A stretch of 64,000 nt of DNA from Meira nashicola (lineage: Eukaryota > Basidiomycota > Exobasidiomycetes > Exobasidiales > Brachybasidiaceae): positions 5,952,013 to 6,016,012 of the forward strand of contig BCJU01000001.1 in the NCBI GenBank assembly GCA_001600355.1. Reading direction: 5' to 3'. Shown piece by piece: positions 30,468 to 41,300 of the stretch. Made by a program: the position numbers and the translations under genes. The notes under the pieces are model-generated. The model ran no database searches and had not been told where the DNA came from. It saw only the letters and a list, made by a program, of their open reading frames with translations. The first letter of the stretch is position 1; each line of letters starts with the position of its first letter.

Positions 30468-33400
30468 TCACTTTTTCGTTTGAGCAAATTTATTAGATGC
30501 TGATGATGTAGCGTTTGGAGTTGAAGGACTAGCAGTTTGAGAATTTGCATTGGCAGAATTTCCACTCGCTTTTTGACCTGCCGCAGTTGCAGCTTTAACA
30601 GCAGCTGCAATAGCTGCCGTATTCACTGGTGCAGCATTCGTTCCACTACCACCTGGAGTCGTCGAAACTGGTTTTGCCGTATTGGAAGCAGGTCGAACGT
30701 TTGGTTGGGACTTGTTTGCTGCCGCGCCACTCGTCTGAGCTTTTGCAGGGGTTTGAGCTTTTGTCTGTTTGTTGGCAGCAGTACTAGCTTGGGCTTTGTT
30801 ACCTCCTCCATTGGTATTCGGAGCAGGTCTTGCTTGTGTGTTCTGTCCTTGTGCTTGTTGTCCAGCCGGTGGTCTTTGTTGTTGCTGTTGGCCTTGACCT
30901 GCACCTGCAACAGGTCTTGCTTGCTGTTGTCCAGCTCCACTAGCAGTATTATTGCTTGCATTCACACCAGTGCCAAGGTTGATATTATTCAAACCACCTT
31001 GTTGTTGTGCTTGACGAAACAATTGCAAAGCAATCGTATTGATCTGTTCAGGTGTGAAAGCAGGATTGTTAGACAATGTTTGAGAGAGAGTAGCTTGTAA
31101 AGCAGCCAATTGTGGAGGAATTGAACTTCCACCCGTTGCGTTTGCTGGTCTCTGAGCACCTCCTTGAGCATTGGCAGTTGCAGCAGCATTGACTGGCATT
31201 CGTCCTGCTTGATTTGCAGGAGGACGTGCTGCAAAGTTGATTGCTTGCTGATTGGGTTGTTGTTGTGCCGTTTGACCTTGCTGTTGCGTTTGACCAGCAG
31301 TTGCCTGTTGAGCAAATCTTTGTTGGGCTTGCTGTTGCTGCTGTTGAGTTGGTTGGCTTTGCTGTTGTGCTGTTTGAGCTTGTTGTGGCATTTGTGGTCT
31401 TCCTTGCTGCTGCTGTTGTTGTTGTGCTTGCAATTGTTGCATCAATCTTTGTTGTTGGGCATGCAATTGTTGTTGATGTTGTTGCTGAGCACTTAATTGC
31501 TGTTGTGGAGTTGGTGCAGATGCGGGAACTTGTGTTTGCGGTTGTGTTTGAGCCTGACTTTGAGATCCTTGCTGTTGTTGAGTTGCTTGCTGCTGCTGTT
31601 GTTGTTGTGCTTGCAATTGTTGCATCAATCTTTGTTGTTGGGCATGCAATTGTTGTTGATGTTGTTGCTGAGCACTTAATTGCTGTTGTGGAGTTGGTGC
31701 AGATGCGGGAACTTGTGTTTGCGGTTGTGTTTGAGCCTGACTTTGAGATCCTTGCTGTTGTTGAGTTGCTTGCTGCTGCTGTTGTTGTTGTGCGGCCTGT
31801 TGTGCAGCTTGTTGAGCCTGAGCTGCAGCCTGTTGAGCAGCTTGTCGTTGTTGATGTTGGATCATTGCAATTTGTCGTGCATTTGCTTCATCACGCTCTG
31901 CTTTCATCAAACTCAATTGTTGTGGAGATGGTGTCATGCCAATCTTGATTTGATTATGTGTCTCATGACTTTGCAAATTCACTTGTTTAGGTTGCGCAAA
32001 ACTTCTTTGTTGTGTTTCCGCTCTTCGCTTTGCACACTTTTTCATCACTTCTGTAATATTTGACTTTCGAAGCTTTTTACGGGATCCATCATACTTCAAA
32101 CCAACCTTTTTCGTCAACTTTTCTCGTTTCATAGCCAAAGAATTCGTTTGACCGTTTTGAGACCCATTGGTTTTGGAATCATCAGCCTTCTCAGTCAAGA
32201 AAGAAGGCGGTGGTGGAGCTTTACCTTCAGCAGCTGCTTGTTGAATTCTTTGATAACGATCATAACAGTCCCATGCTTCACGGAAATCAGTTGGCACGCT
32301 TAATCGAGTTGCATTGAATAAATCAGAGATCAATTGCCAATGTTGCCCATACTGCTTGATGAGCGACAAAAGATAATCGTCCTCTTCTGAAGTCCACAAG
32401 AATTGTGTAGCCCGTGCTTCTGAATTGCTAGGTGCAGCTGGTAGTGGCACAGTAGTAGTAGCATGGCCTGTATCGCGAGAAGTTTTGTTGGATTTACGAG
32501 TAAACAAGACTGATCCGGGAACAGGAGGTACATCTAACAAATCAGATGGAACACCTTTCGATGGATCAGCCAATTGAGCAGCGAGATTCCACTCTCCGTC
32601 TTCTTTCCATTTTTCATGCGAACGATTGCGAGCAGGTTGAAGAGTTGAAACGAGTACCGGTTTCGAATCCATTAATCTGCTCACATGTGTAAGACGAGGA
32701 GCTTGATTGAGGCTTCCGTCATCCCATCTGCGATCACCTTTACCAGATTGAGGCGCGGCAGGAGCATCAAACAGTGGCAGCTCTGGAAACAAGGCTGACA
32801 AATTCAATTGATCCAATGTGATTCGATCACCCAATTCATGAGAAGATATGCCCAACATCTCAGCTAAAGCATTGCTGTCTGTATGTTCCAGTAATGCGAC
32901 AGGTGAAACAGTGGTGGCGATCACACCTAATGAAAAGATTGGCGCGCGAATGCTTGCAGCGATGTTGATTGGAATCTCTTCGGAGGTAAGTGTGACATTT
33001 TTGTTATTGGACTCTGCCTTGATACCTTGTTGTGCAGGGTCAGAGGTGATTGAAGCAATTTGATCTTTAGAATTTACATCACCAGCTAAAGCGGGCATAT
33101 GCGCGGGAGGAAGGTCTTTGTGCACAATCTCTACAGGCTCGTCAGGCTTATCGTTATCGACCAACAAGCCAGTTGCCGCTTCCACTTCGCCATCATCATC
33201 TTCACCTTCTGCATCCATGTCATCCTCACCTGGAGCGTCTTCCTCTCCGTCAGCATCTGCATCTGCGTCCGCGTCTACATCGATGTCTGCAACAGCGTCA
33301 TCGACTGCTTCGGCAACAGCATCTTGATCCTCTTCTGTAAGAGACGTAAGTTTATCTTTTGGATCTACTTTCATCGCGACATCCTCGTCTGCATCTGCTT

Positions 33401-35225
33401 CTTCTACATCAGGTGCATCTTCCTCTGAAGCATTGACAGCATTGTCATCCACCTGCTCCTCTTTCGAATCTATCTCCATATCTCTTTCCTCCAAATGTCT
33501 GACCGGTCTCGTTCTGATGGTCAATCTTGCCCTAGCTTGAGGTGATTTAGCACGAACATATTCTCGAGCGGCACTCGCCAATTTGAATGCAACAGCAATC
33601 TTCCATCTTCTCTCTTCTTTGAAATCTGTTTGCATCCATTTAAGTTCTTCCAATAAATGATCCCAATGTGCTTTTCGTACGACTGGACCTTTTTGTTTTT
33701 TCGGTTGACGGAAACTCCATAATCCTTCAGACTTTAATTTTTCAATCTTATTCATCGTTCGAATAAATCTTTGTTCCGTAAATGCAACTTTCCAATCGTT
33801 TGTTAGCAAACATTTGTCTGCTTTTCCAACCAGACCTGCACCCGGACTTGCTCTCGCTCTAACTGCCCACTTGTACAGATCCACACCACCCGCTCCAGCA
33901 GGACCTGCAGCAGGCGGAACGCCATTCTTTGCGGGTAATTGTGGAGCTTTACGATGACCTCTGTGATGAATCGCTCCACCCCCAACACCCACACCTGTAA
34001 ATCTTCTGAACGGATCTGGCGGTAATGGTCGAAGTGAAGATGCATATGTGACCGAAAGCGGATTTGGCGAAAGTACTTGCAATGTGGGGTGGAGAGGAGA
34101 CTCACTGCTACTTATCGGCGCTCCAGATGATGGGGTAGCAAGGACACTTTGCTGAGAGGCATTCAAATTTGGCACAGTAAGAGTGGTAGATTGAGATGCT
34201 ATGGTCTGTGAATCTGCTTGAGATCCGGCATCACCTTGACTTGATTGAGTTTGATTTTGAACAGGTGATCCTGGTGCTTGTGTCGCTGCTGGAGCATTCA
34301 GAGAGGTGGAAGACGGCGAAGCGAGTGGTGAAGTCGGAGGTGCTGTAGCCAGTGGTAGCGGATCTGTCGGAATAGGTAACTTTGGCACTACATTTACTGC
34401 TGGCATCTTTGGAACAGCAGATAAAGGTAGAGATACTGCTATTGCCGGACTTGCTAGAGGTGTAATCTTCTTTTGTCGATCCAAGGATTCACCCTTGATA
34501 GGCGTATTTGCTGGAGGCGGCATGATCTTGTTCTCTCCTAGAGCTGTAGCTTGAGCAGTATTTGCAGGAGCTGCAACATTTGAGCCAGATGACGATGAAG
34601 TTGACGTTCTTCCGTGTCCAATCGAAAGGTCTCGAGCTCTGATCGGGAGTTTCAATGTTCTATTTCTGGCAATATCCTTCAAGATCGCTTCTCTTGCTTC
34701 ATCTAATGTTGGTATATCAAGCTCTTTGATCGATTTTCCGCTTCGGATATTGTATGTTTGCAGCATATCTTGAAATCTTGTTGATTCCTGCTCGGTCAAT
34801 TCGAATTGATCATCAGCAGCTGGAATAGCAGGACTTCCATCCATCTCAAATTTATCATTTCTGTAAAGAGCGAAGCATAATTCTTGCAAATCTCTTTCGT
34901 GTGCTTTTACCAAAAGATCGATTCTATTATGAGCTTCTTCTAATTTTCGTTTTTTGAGTTCGTCTAAAGTTAATTTGCTCGAACTTGCTTGACCAAAATA
35001 TCCATCACCGATCACTGAAACGTTTCCATCAGATCCGATTATATCATTTGAGGTGATTGTTGCTGCCGTCATACTCGCTAATCCTCCTCCACTACTGCCT
35101 TTTTCACCACTCCCTCCTCCCGCACTTGCACCACCTCCCCCTCCACCACCACTCCCTGACCCTGTTCTGGCCGAAGTTGTGGGTGTCTGAGGTCGCGATG
35201 AAGGTGTTGAACTGGCGGATGGCAT
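30468..35225 (-). CDS. EAF1: EAF1/VID21, scaffold subunit of the NuA4 histone acetyltransferase
   Basis: A single 1585-aa exon. The N-terminus is Ser/Gly-rich low complexity. An HSA domain at about 510-560 (KAHWDHLLEELKWMQTDFKE) binds actin and Arp4. An acidic region with Asp-Ala repeats (near 630-680) follows. A SANT/Myb domain at about 940-990 (FLWTSEEDDYLLSLIKQYGQ) is next. After a basic stretch (KLTKKVGLKYDGSRKKLRKS) comes a long Gln-rich tract (about 1108-1310) containing a 61-residue perfect duplication. The C-terminus is Ala/Gln/Asn/Thr-rich. HSA followed by SANT identifies EAF1, which holds NuA4 modules together for H4 and H2A acetylation. The frames seen on the opposite strand in the Gln tract are shadows. 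Confidence 0.93.
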   Translation of the reverse strand: MPSASSTPSSRPQTPTTSARTGSGSGGGGGGGASAGGGSGEKGSSGGGLASMTAATITSNDIIGSDGNVSVIGDGYFGQASSSKLTLDELKKRKLEEAHNRIDLLVKAHERDLQELCFALYRNDKFEMDGSPAIPAADDQFELTEQESTRFQDMLQTYNIRSGKSIKELDIPTLDEAREAILKDIARNRTLKLPIRARDLSIGHGRTSTSSSSGSNVAAPANTAQATALGENKIMPPPANTPIKGESLDRQKKITPLASPAIAVSLPLSAVPKMPAVNVVPKLPIPTDPLPLATAPPTSPLASPSSTSLNAPAATQAPGSPVQNQTQSSQGDAGSQADSQTIASQSTTLTVPNLNASQQSVLATPSSGAPISSSESPLHPTLQVLSPNPLSVTYASSLRPLPPDPFRRFTGVGVGGGAIHHRGHRKAPQLPAKNGVPPAAGPAGAGGVDLYKWAVRARASPGAGLVGKADKCLLTNDWKVAFTEQRFIRTMNKIEKLKSEGLWSFRQPKKQKGPVVRKAHWDHLLEELKWMQTDFKEERRWKIAVAFKLASAAREYVRAKSPQARARLTIRTRPVRHLEERDMEIDSKEEQVDDNAVNASEEDAPDVEEADADEDVAMKVDPKDKLTSLTEEDQDAVAEAVDDAVADIDVDADADADADGEEDAPGEDDMDAEGEDDDGEVEAATGLLVDNDKPDEPVEIVHKDLPPAHMPALAGDVNSKDQIASITSDPAQQGIKAESNNKNVTLTSEEIPINIAASIRAPIFSLGVIATTVSPVALLEHTDSNALAEMLGISSHELGDRITLDQLNLSALFPELPLFDAPAAPQSGKGDRRWDDGSLNQAPRLTHVSRLMDSKPVLVSTLQPARNRSHEKWKEDGEWNLAAQLADPSKGVPSDLLDVPPVPGSVLFTRKSNKTSRDTGHATTTVPLPAAPSNSEARATQFLWTSEEDDYLLSLIKQYGQHWQLISDLFNATRLSVPTDFREAWDCYDRYQRIQQAAAEGKAPPPPSFLTEKADDSKTNGSQNGQTNSLAMKREKLTKKVGLKYDGSRKKLRKSNITEVMKKCAKRRAETQQRSFAQPKQVNLQSHETHNQIKIGMTPSPQQLSLMKAERDEANARQIAMIQHQQRQAAQQAAAQAQQAAQQAAQQQQQQQATQQQQGSQSQAQTQPQTQVPASAPTPQQQLSAQQQHQQQLHAQQQRLMQQLQAQQQQQQQATQQQQGSQSQAQTQPQTQVPASAPTPQQQLSAQQQHQQQLHAQQQRLMQQLQAQQQQQQQGRPQMPQQAQTAQQQSQPTQQQQQQAQQRFAQQATAGQTQQQGQTAQQQPNQQAINFAARPPANQAGRMPVNAAATANAQGGAQRPANATGGSSIPPQLAALQATLSQTLSNNPAFTPEQINTIALQLFRQAQQQGGLNNINLGTGVNASNNTASGAGQQQARPVAGAGQGQQQQQRPPAGQQAQGQNTQARPAPNTNGGGNKAQASTAANKQTKAQTPAKAQTSGAAANKSQPNVRPASNTAKPVSTTPGGSGTNAAPVNTAAIAAAVKAATAAGQKASGNSANANSQTASPSTPNATSSASNKFAQTKK
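31403..31793 (-). repeat. 183-bp perfect tandem duplication in the EAF1 polyglutamine tract
   Basis: Unit 1 at 31403-31585 and unit 2 at 31586-31768 appear identical base for base, and the first ~25 bp of a third unit follow to 31793. The period is 183 bp, exactly 61 codons, so the reading frame is kept. Each unit encodes Gln runs interrupted by a mixed Ser/Ala/Thr/Pro stretch. Confidence 0.9.
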
Positions 35226-35975
35226 ATTCGATATATTGTATCAAAAAGAAATTGTCGTAAAAATCTTTCGTTTACGTTTATGTCGTGAAAGCCTATCTCA
35301 TCAATTACACATCCATGCACCTTTTAGCGGGCGGCTTTCCGTTTGCGATTGTAAATGAGGTAATATAGCTACAATTGCCGTGTCTACCAGTAGAGCGGAT
35401 CCGATGGCGATGGAAGATTTTTTTGGCGCGGTCGTATGTATTGTTATGCTTGCTTGATTGCTTACCTTTTACGCGTGTGTATCACACCCTACAGTCAACA
35501 GCCAAAAAGGTTGAATTCTGAAATCGATCAACTTCCCAATCAATCTTTCAGGGCTGTAGATCTTGCTTGTATGTAGATACAACGAGCAGGACAAGTCTTG
35601 TGTGCGATGATATCGAGTCGGATCGGCCCTCGTTCAACGCCACTGGATGTTGTCAGGTAGACGAGGAAAATCTATATCCAAGCTCAAATCAAGAAAAAAA
35701 AAGAAGGATTGAAGAAGTGACGATGAAAATCAAGATTAAAAAACGCGTGTCAAAAAAAAAAAAAATCTAACAAAATAGAATACAAAAACAAAGCTAGTGT
35801 TCATACTTGTACATTTTGGAATACAATTTTCGCAGATTTGGTAATCCACAAGTGTACACTTTTCTATGCTCCCCAGCGTAAAGGATTAAGTCTAATAAGT
35901 CTAATGTGCATTTACTCAGATGATGGCTATGATGCGATTAAGAACATAAGACAAAGTGGTACATTATTATTCATT
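35226..35975. other. Intergenic spacer, EAF1 promoter / GGT 3' end
   Basis: A 750-bp spacer containing A-rich runs, including 14 A at 35752-35765. No gene or structured repeat was recognised. Confidence 0.35.
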
Positions 35976-37952
35976 TCAATAGGCAGCAGCAATGCCACCT
36001 TTTCTAGAATCACTTGCAGCAACGATTGTACGACGTTTTCCCGGTGTATTTTTGGCCATAACTGCTTGTACTTCTGCGTATGCCATATCAATATCAAACA
36101 TTGAAATCAAATGATCACGTTTACGTAATTCTTCGATAAGATCATCTTCTGCCGTACTTTCGATACTAACTTCAACGGGTAAAAGTTGATGATGAAATCT
36201 TGGCCTTTCAATAGCAGTGGAAAGGTCCATACCCCAATCTAAATTGAATAAAACTTGAGCAACTGAACCATAAATACGTGAACCGCCAGATCCTCCAATT
36301 GCTAAGATGAATCTTCCATTCTTTTCTTCTACAATCGCAGGTGATGTACTACTCAAAGGTCTTTTGCCTGGTTCAGGATAATTGTAAGGGGAAGGGTATA
36401 AGCCAAAAGCGTTTGGAACGCCTGGCGTAGAAGAATCGTCCATTTCATCATTGAGAATTACACCTGTGTTGGGATCCAAAATTCCACTTCCAAATGGTAA
36501 ATTTACCGTACTCGTCAATGCTACTGCCATTCCATCTTCATCAACTGTACTTAAGTGCATCGTTCCATGAGGTGATTGAATATCGTAAAGTGGATCATAA
36601 TATTCGATCGGATGAGTATGATTATCATCAATTCTTGCTCGAACTCGATCAGCTTCTTCCATCGTTGGTATTGTATCGATCAATTTCAATGCTTTCTTTT
36701 TCAAGAACGCTGGATCACCTAATCTTGTACGTTGAGCTGCTCCGAATTTCATCGCTTCAATCATTCGATGAACGTTTAAGCCATCATGCGCTCCTCTAGA
36801 GATCCAATCTTTAAATCCGCTCGTGACCTGCAACAATGAAAGTAAGATTGGACCTGAAGTAGGAGCAGGTGTAGTAAAAACCCTTCTATCGTTCCATTGT
36901 CCTTCTACAACATCACGAACTTCTACTTGATAATTTGCCAAATCCTCAATGGAAAGAACGCCACCCGTCAATTGTGCCTTCTTCACCATAGATTCTGCAA
37001 TAGGTCCATGATAAAATACATCTGATCCATTTTGAGCGACAGCCTTGAGTGTTTTTGCTAATGCAGTTCTTTTGATCCTTTCACCTTCTCGTAATAGAGT
37101 ACCACGATCTTGATTCACAAATACTTCTGACCAATCAGGATCGTCTACCATATTTGAACCAAATAATTTCAATCGTTTATCCAGTTCAGGTGAAACCCAA
37201 GTACCTTCAGCCAGTCTGATACTTGGCTCAACAAGCTTATGCCATGGCAATCTACCCCATCTTCTGTGCGCTTCTTCTAACCCTTTCAATTCTCCTGGTA
37301 CGCCTACTGCCAGTCCTCCCCACCTAGCCGCATTTGGACGTCCTTCATACATAGTTGGATATGCTCCAGCAGGAGCTGTTTCCCTAAAATCGATTGTTGT
37401 CTTTGTGCTGCAATATTTGAGTCCATCTTTCTTTTCTGATTTCGAACAAGATCGTGGCACACGTACGATCATGAAACCACCTCCTCCAATCCCTGAACTA
37501 AACATATCAATCACCCCGGTACACAAAGTTGAAGCGATTGCAGCATCAACAGCATTTCCGTTTTGTTTGAGAATGTTTACTCCTATCACACTACATCTTT
37601 CTACTTCTGCTGCAACTGCACCTCTTTTGCCTGTAACGAGTTTTGCACGATATCTTCTACCACTTCCGAATCTAGGATCTTGTCTATCTATATATTCTTG
37701 TATTATTATTGCAAGTAACATAGCAAGCGTGAATAAAGCAAGCAAAGATGCCAATAATCTGATCATAAGTTTAGGTAATCCATTCCTTCCTTCTCCATCA
37801 TGATCAAACGATAACCAATTCCTTACGTTCCTTTGACGATTATCGCGTCTTTGATTGGGAGAAAGTAGTGGAGCACGTTCGCTGCTGGATTCCATTGTTG
37901 AATTACCGGGTAAATTGGTATTCGTACGCCCTTGCGATTGTCTTCCAGGCAT
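35976..37952 (-). CDS. ECM38: Gamma-glutamyltranspeptidase
   Basis: A single 658-aa exon. A cytosolic N-terminus of ~60 residues precedes a signal-anchor helix (62-85). The large-subunit domain contains GVIDMFSSGIGGGGFMIVR and TIDFRETAPAGAYPTM. The autocleavage site and nucleophile is Thr464 in GTMHLSTVDEDG, followed by LTSTVNLPFGSGILDPNTGV. The small subunit carries the oxyanion motif IGGSGGSRI. The enzyme removes the gamma-glutamyl group from glutathione and transfers it to amino acids or water; in yeasts it is vacuolar and recycles glutathione nitrogen and sulfur. All key residues are present. The gene is divergent from RTP1 (362 bp). Confidence 0.95.
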   Translation of the reverse strand: MPGRQSQGRTNTNLPGNSTMESSSERAPLLSPNQRRDNRQRNVRNWLSFDHDGEGRNGLPKLMIRLLASLLALFTLAMLLAIIIQEYIDRQDPRFGSGRRYRAKLVTGKRGAVAAEVERCSVIGVNILKQNGNAVDAAIASTLCTGVIDMFSSGIGGGGFMIVRVPRSCSKSEKKDGLKYCSTKTTIDFRETAPAGAYPTMYEGRPNAARWGGLAVGVPGELKGLEEAHRRWGRLPWHKLVEPSIRLAEGTWVSPELDKRLKLFGSNMVDDPDWSEVFVNQDRGTLLREGERIKRTALAKTLKAVAQNGSDVFYHGPIAESMVKKAQLTGGVLSIEDLANYQVEVRDVVEGQWNDRRVFTTPAPTSGPILLSLLQVTSGFKDWISRGAHDGLNVHRMIEAMKFGAAQRTRLGDPAFLKKKALKLIDTIPTMEEADRVRARIDDNHTHPIEYYDPLYDIQSPHGTMHLSTVDEDGMAVALTSTVNLPFGSGILDPNTGVILNDEMDDSSTPGVPNAFGLYPSPYNYPEPGKRPLSSTSPAIVEEKNGRFILAIGGSGGSRIYGSVAQVLFNLDWGMDLSTAIERPRFHHQLLPVEVSIESTAEDDLIEELRKRDHLISMFDIDMAYAEVQAVMAKNTPGKRRTIVAASDSRKGGIAAAY

Positions 37953-38314
37953 GTTGACAACTTTTCAAATGAATGACATCCACTAAGTTTTAAGGAGAGA
38001 TGGAAGATGTTAAAGAAGATTTAATGAAATCCCGCTCTCATTACATTTTCATTCCCTTCAGGGGAAGACCCCACGGATAATTCCCTATTGCATATACATA
38101 GACTAGACTACGCGTGGAGGTTTTTTTTCCGCATTTAAAGAGCAGACCCTCGAATGCATTCAACACGCTCAGGCGCTTACGGAGTTAAGAATTTCTTCCA
38201 CAAAAAAAAAGAAAGTGTTGTTCTCTCCTTTTTGACAAGATCCATCATCCCGTATCGTATTTGAAAAGATTGATCGATAATATGAATGGCTAAACACAAT
38301 CATTCTGTAAAAAT
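37953..38314. promoter_or_regulatory. Divergent promoter region, GGT / RTP1
   Basis: A 362-bp spacer between outward-facing starts, with a T8 run near 38123 and an A-run near 38203. No specific site was recognised. Confidence 0.35.
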
Positions 38315-41300
38315 ATGGAGAAGAAGGACAATGCAGGATCATCCTCATCATTGAAAGAGCTGGTGGAGGTAGCTGCGATTTTATGTGGTCAGAGGGATGA
38401 AGTGAAAGTTGGAAAAAGAAGTGATGAAAAGAGCGAAAGAGAGGGTGTGAAGGAAGTACTCAAAAGACGACTAGATCTATACTTCAAGCGCATAGAAAGG
38501 ACTAAACCATCGATAGAAGACAATATCGCAGACCTGCAGAGGATCACAGGCGAAGAATGTTTAAACGTACTCGAAAAGATTAGCGAAGCACTAAACATTC
38601 AAAAGAACGCTTTTGCTAGCTCTTCTTCCTCCTCAAACAATGCTTCCATACTTGGCTCGCGTGATAGACAAACGCTCAAAATATTGACTGACATCATCAA
38701 TAATTGGAATCTGTCAATTTTAATCGGTTCATACGACCAAGTTCTGTCTTTTTCTCGTCCAAAATCTATGCCAAAGCTACAAGAGATTGAAGTAGAAGCA
38801 GAATCGAAGAGACAATCTGCAAACAAATTAAACGACGCTAGATTGTCGTTATGGAATGCAGTTTGGAAGCTTGATCAAATCTTTAGTTTAATCAGTATCG
38901 CAGACGATCTATACGTGATTCGCACTATCTTCTACGATTCATGTTGTATCAATTTGTTAGCCGGAGCAATTAGGATTGGATGGGGACCGGTAACGCTTCC
39001 CATATCTGGCCAACAACAAGATGATGATATCAAAAAGCGGGGAAAAGCGATTGTCACTCATCTTTTAAAGGGCATGACAACATCGACTGCTTTAAAGATA
39101 ATTCCTGCCGCTGCAAACATTGGTGAATCAAGTGCGAAATCTGCGACTGCTCATTTTGTCAAACCTACCACGGAAGTGCTCTTTTCAGCACAACTTTTAC
39201 GACAGGATGGAGTGAGAGCTCTTTTTCGAAACACATTTGCGAATGAAGAACGTGGAATGACGAAAAAGCTAATCAGTGTTGGTCATTTGCTTACTAACCC
39301 TCCTGCACGAATGCCTCTGTCCGTCTTTGCTTCACAAATCATCCCTCAACTGTTAGAAATTGTGGGAGAGTTACCTGGTAATCAAATGGAAAGTGATCAG
39401 GTAGCTTCGAGCTCACAATCCACTTCTGCTCAAAAGAATGCAGCTTGTTTCGCACTTTCGCAGTTTTACGAGATAATTCCTACGGATACGTTTGAGCTAT
39501 TGTGTACAAGTGTACTCGATTATATCAGCCCGAAATTATCGAAACAGACATCGGTGACGGAAGGCGAACTTTTTGCAACGGAATCAGAGATCGTAAAGGC
39601 TATCATATTAATCAGTATGATCGTTGAAGAATCAGGGCCATCTTCAAGCCTTATCTCTGCCATTCTCAAACATCTCTCAATACCTCTCTTTGTCTTTTAT
39701 TCCTTCCTGAAAGAGCAAGCTAACCCTAATATTCAAACCATTGGTCAAAAAGGTAAAGAGAGACAAAGAAATCAATTGACGGAGACTGTTCATGAGCTTC
39801 TAGTCACATTTATTCGCCTCATCGATGTGGAAGAAGTCATAAAAGTACTATCGCCGTTGCAAAAAGGTATTTTTGCATTGACTGGTAACCCGCTGGGGGT
39901 GCTCTCGATCGAGAGAAATCCTGACGAATACTTGGTGCCACAATTGCAACGCAATAGTGATGGACAATTGGAAATAGTATGGAAAAAGAGCGTCCAAGAT
40001 GCCATAGAGGATGATGCTACTCTTGAAGCTCTCAATAATCTCAACCTTCAAGATATGGACATCGATATTGAACATGAACGAAAAGAAAATGAAGAATTAC
40101 CAAAACTTCCAAATGCTTTTATGAATGCTTTGAAGTTATTTCCATCGCCTATTATCCTTTCTGATCTATTAAAGCGCTCTGAGCGTAAAAGTGTTACAGG
40201 TGCCATCTTTGTTGATCTATTAGATGCATGCAGCTTATCTAAACGGCGAAGGCAAACAACGAGAAGTAGCGTTGGACTTTCATCACATTTACTCTATGTT
40301 CAGTGTATGCTTCAATTGATCGATACATTTGGATCGCAAATTTTACAAGATCAACCTGATAAAGTTTTAGGATGGATCGCGTTCACATTGGACGAAAGAG
40401 AAGGACAGCCTAAAATCTCTGACGGTATGAAAAATGAGAAAGAGGGAGGACCAGTAGAAGAAATTGAGGAAATACCATTTATACGACCAAATCAAGCATC
40501 ATCTTCACCCTTTTCAAATTTACTCAACATCAATCATCAAACTAATAAAGTCAGCAATCTAAGCACTCACGACGATCTATCATCTGTGGATGAGGAAGAT
40601 GAAGAGATGATTGAAACAGCTCTCAATTTACTCTTATCATTACTAGAAGGAGATCCAAAGATGACATTTGAGACGCATTCTATGTTGAAAGTGATCAGCG
40701 CAAGGATTAATGAATTGACAACTCATACAAACGATGATATTCGACGGGTAGCAAAGGAAGCTTCATTAGTTTTAAAAGCAAGAAAATCATCGGCAAAAGT
40801 CAAAACTGCAAAACAAAATCAAGATCTCCTTTCCGATCATGAGAAAGCGATATCAAAAGGAAATGAAATGTATCAAGAAGCATTAAAGATGCTGCAAGAT
40901 CCAATTTTACCCGTACGTGCACACGGTTTGGTTGTATTGAAAGATCTGGCTTCAAATGGTTCTAAAGATGATGATTCAAAAGAATTATTGACGGATTCTG
41001 CTTTAATTCCAGCAATTCTGGATATTTTTGTTCAAGCGATTTGCGATGATGAAAGTTTCTTGTATTTGAATGCAGTCAAAGGATTATCAGAAATGGCAAA
41101 TGCAGGTGGACGATCGATGATTCGAAGATTGATGTCCGTTTACTTAGGTGAAAGAGAATCAATTGAAATTCTCTCGCAAGCAGAAGTGGATAAGAGATTG
41201 AGGATAGGTGAAGCATTATTGCAAGTAGTTCAAAGTTTGGAATTGGCACTTTCGGCATATACAAACGAAATCGTTAATCCCTTGCTAAGCGCAATTCGAA

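Noticed and set aside
31241..31948. A 235-codon frame antisense to EAF1 with Val/Leu-rich repeats
   Set aside because: It is the complement of the CAG/CAA glutamine tract; the repeats simply mirror the EAF1 duplication.
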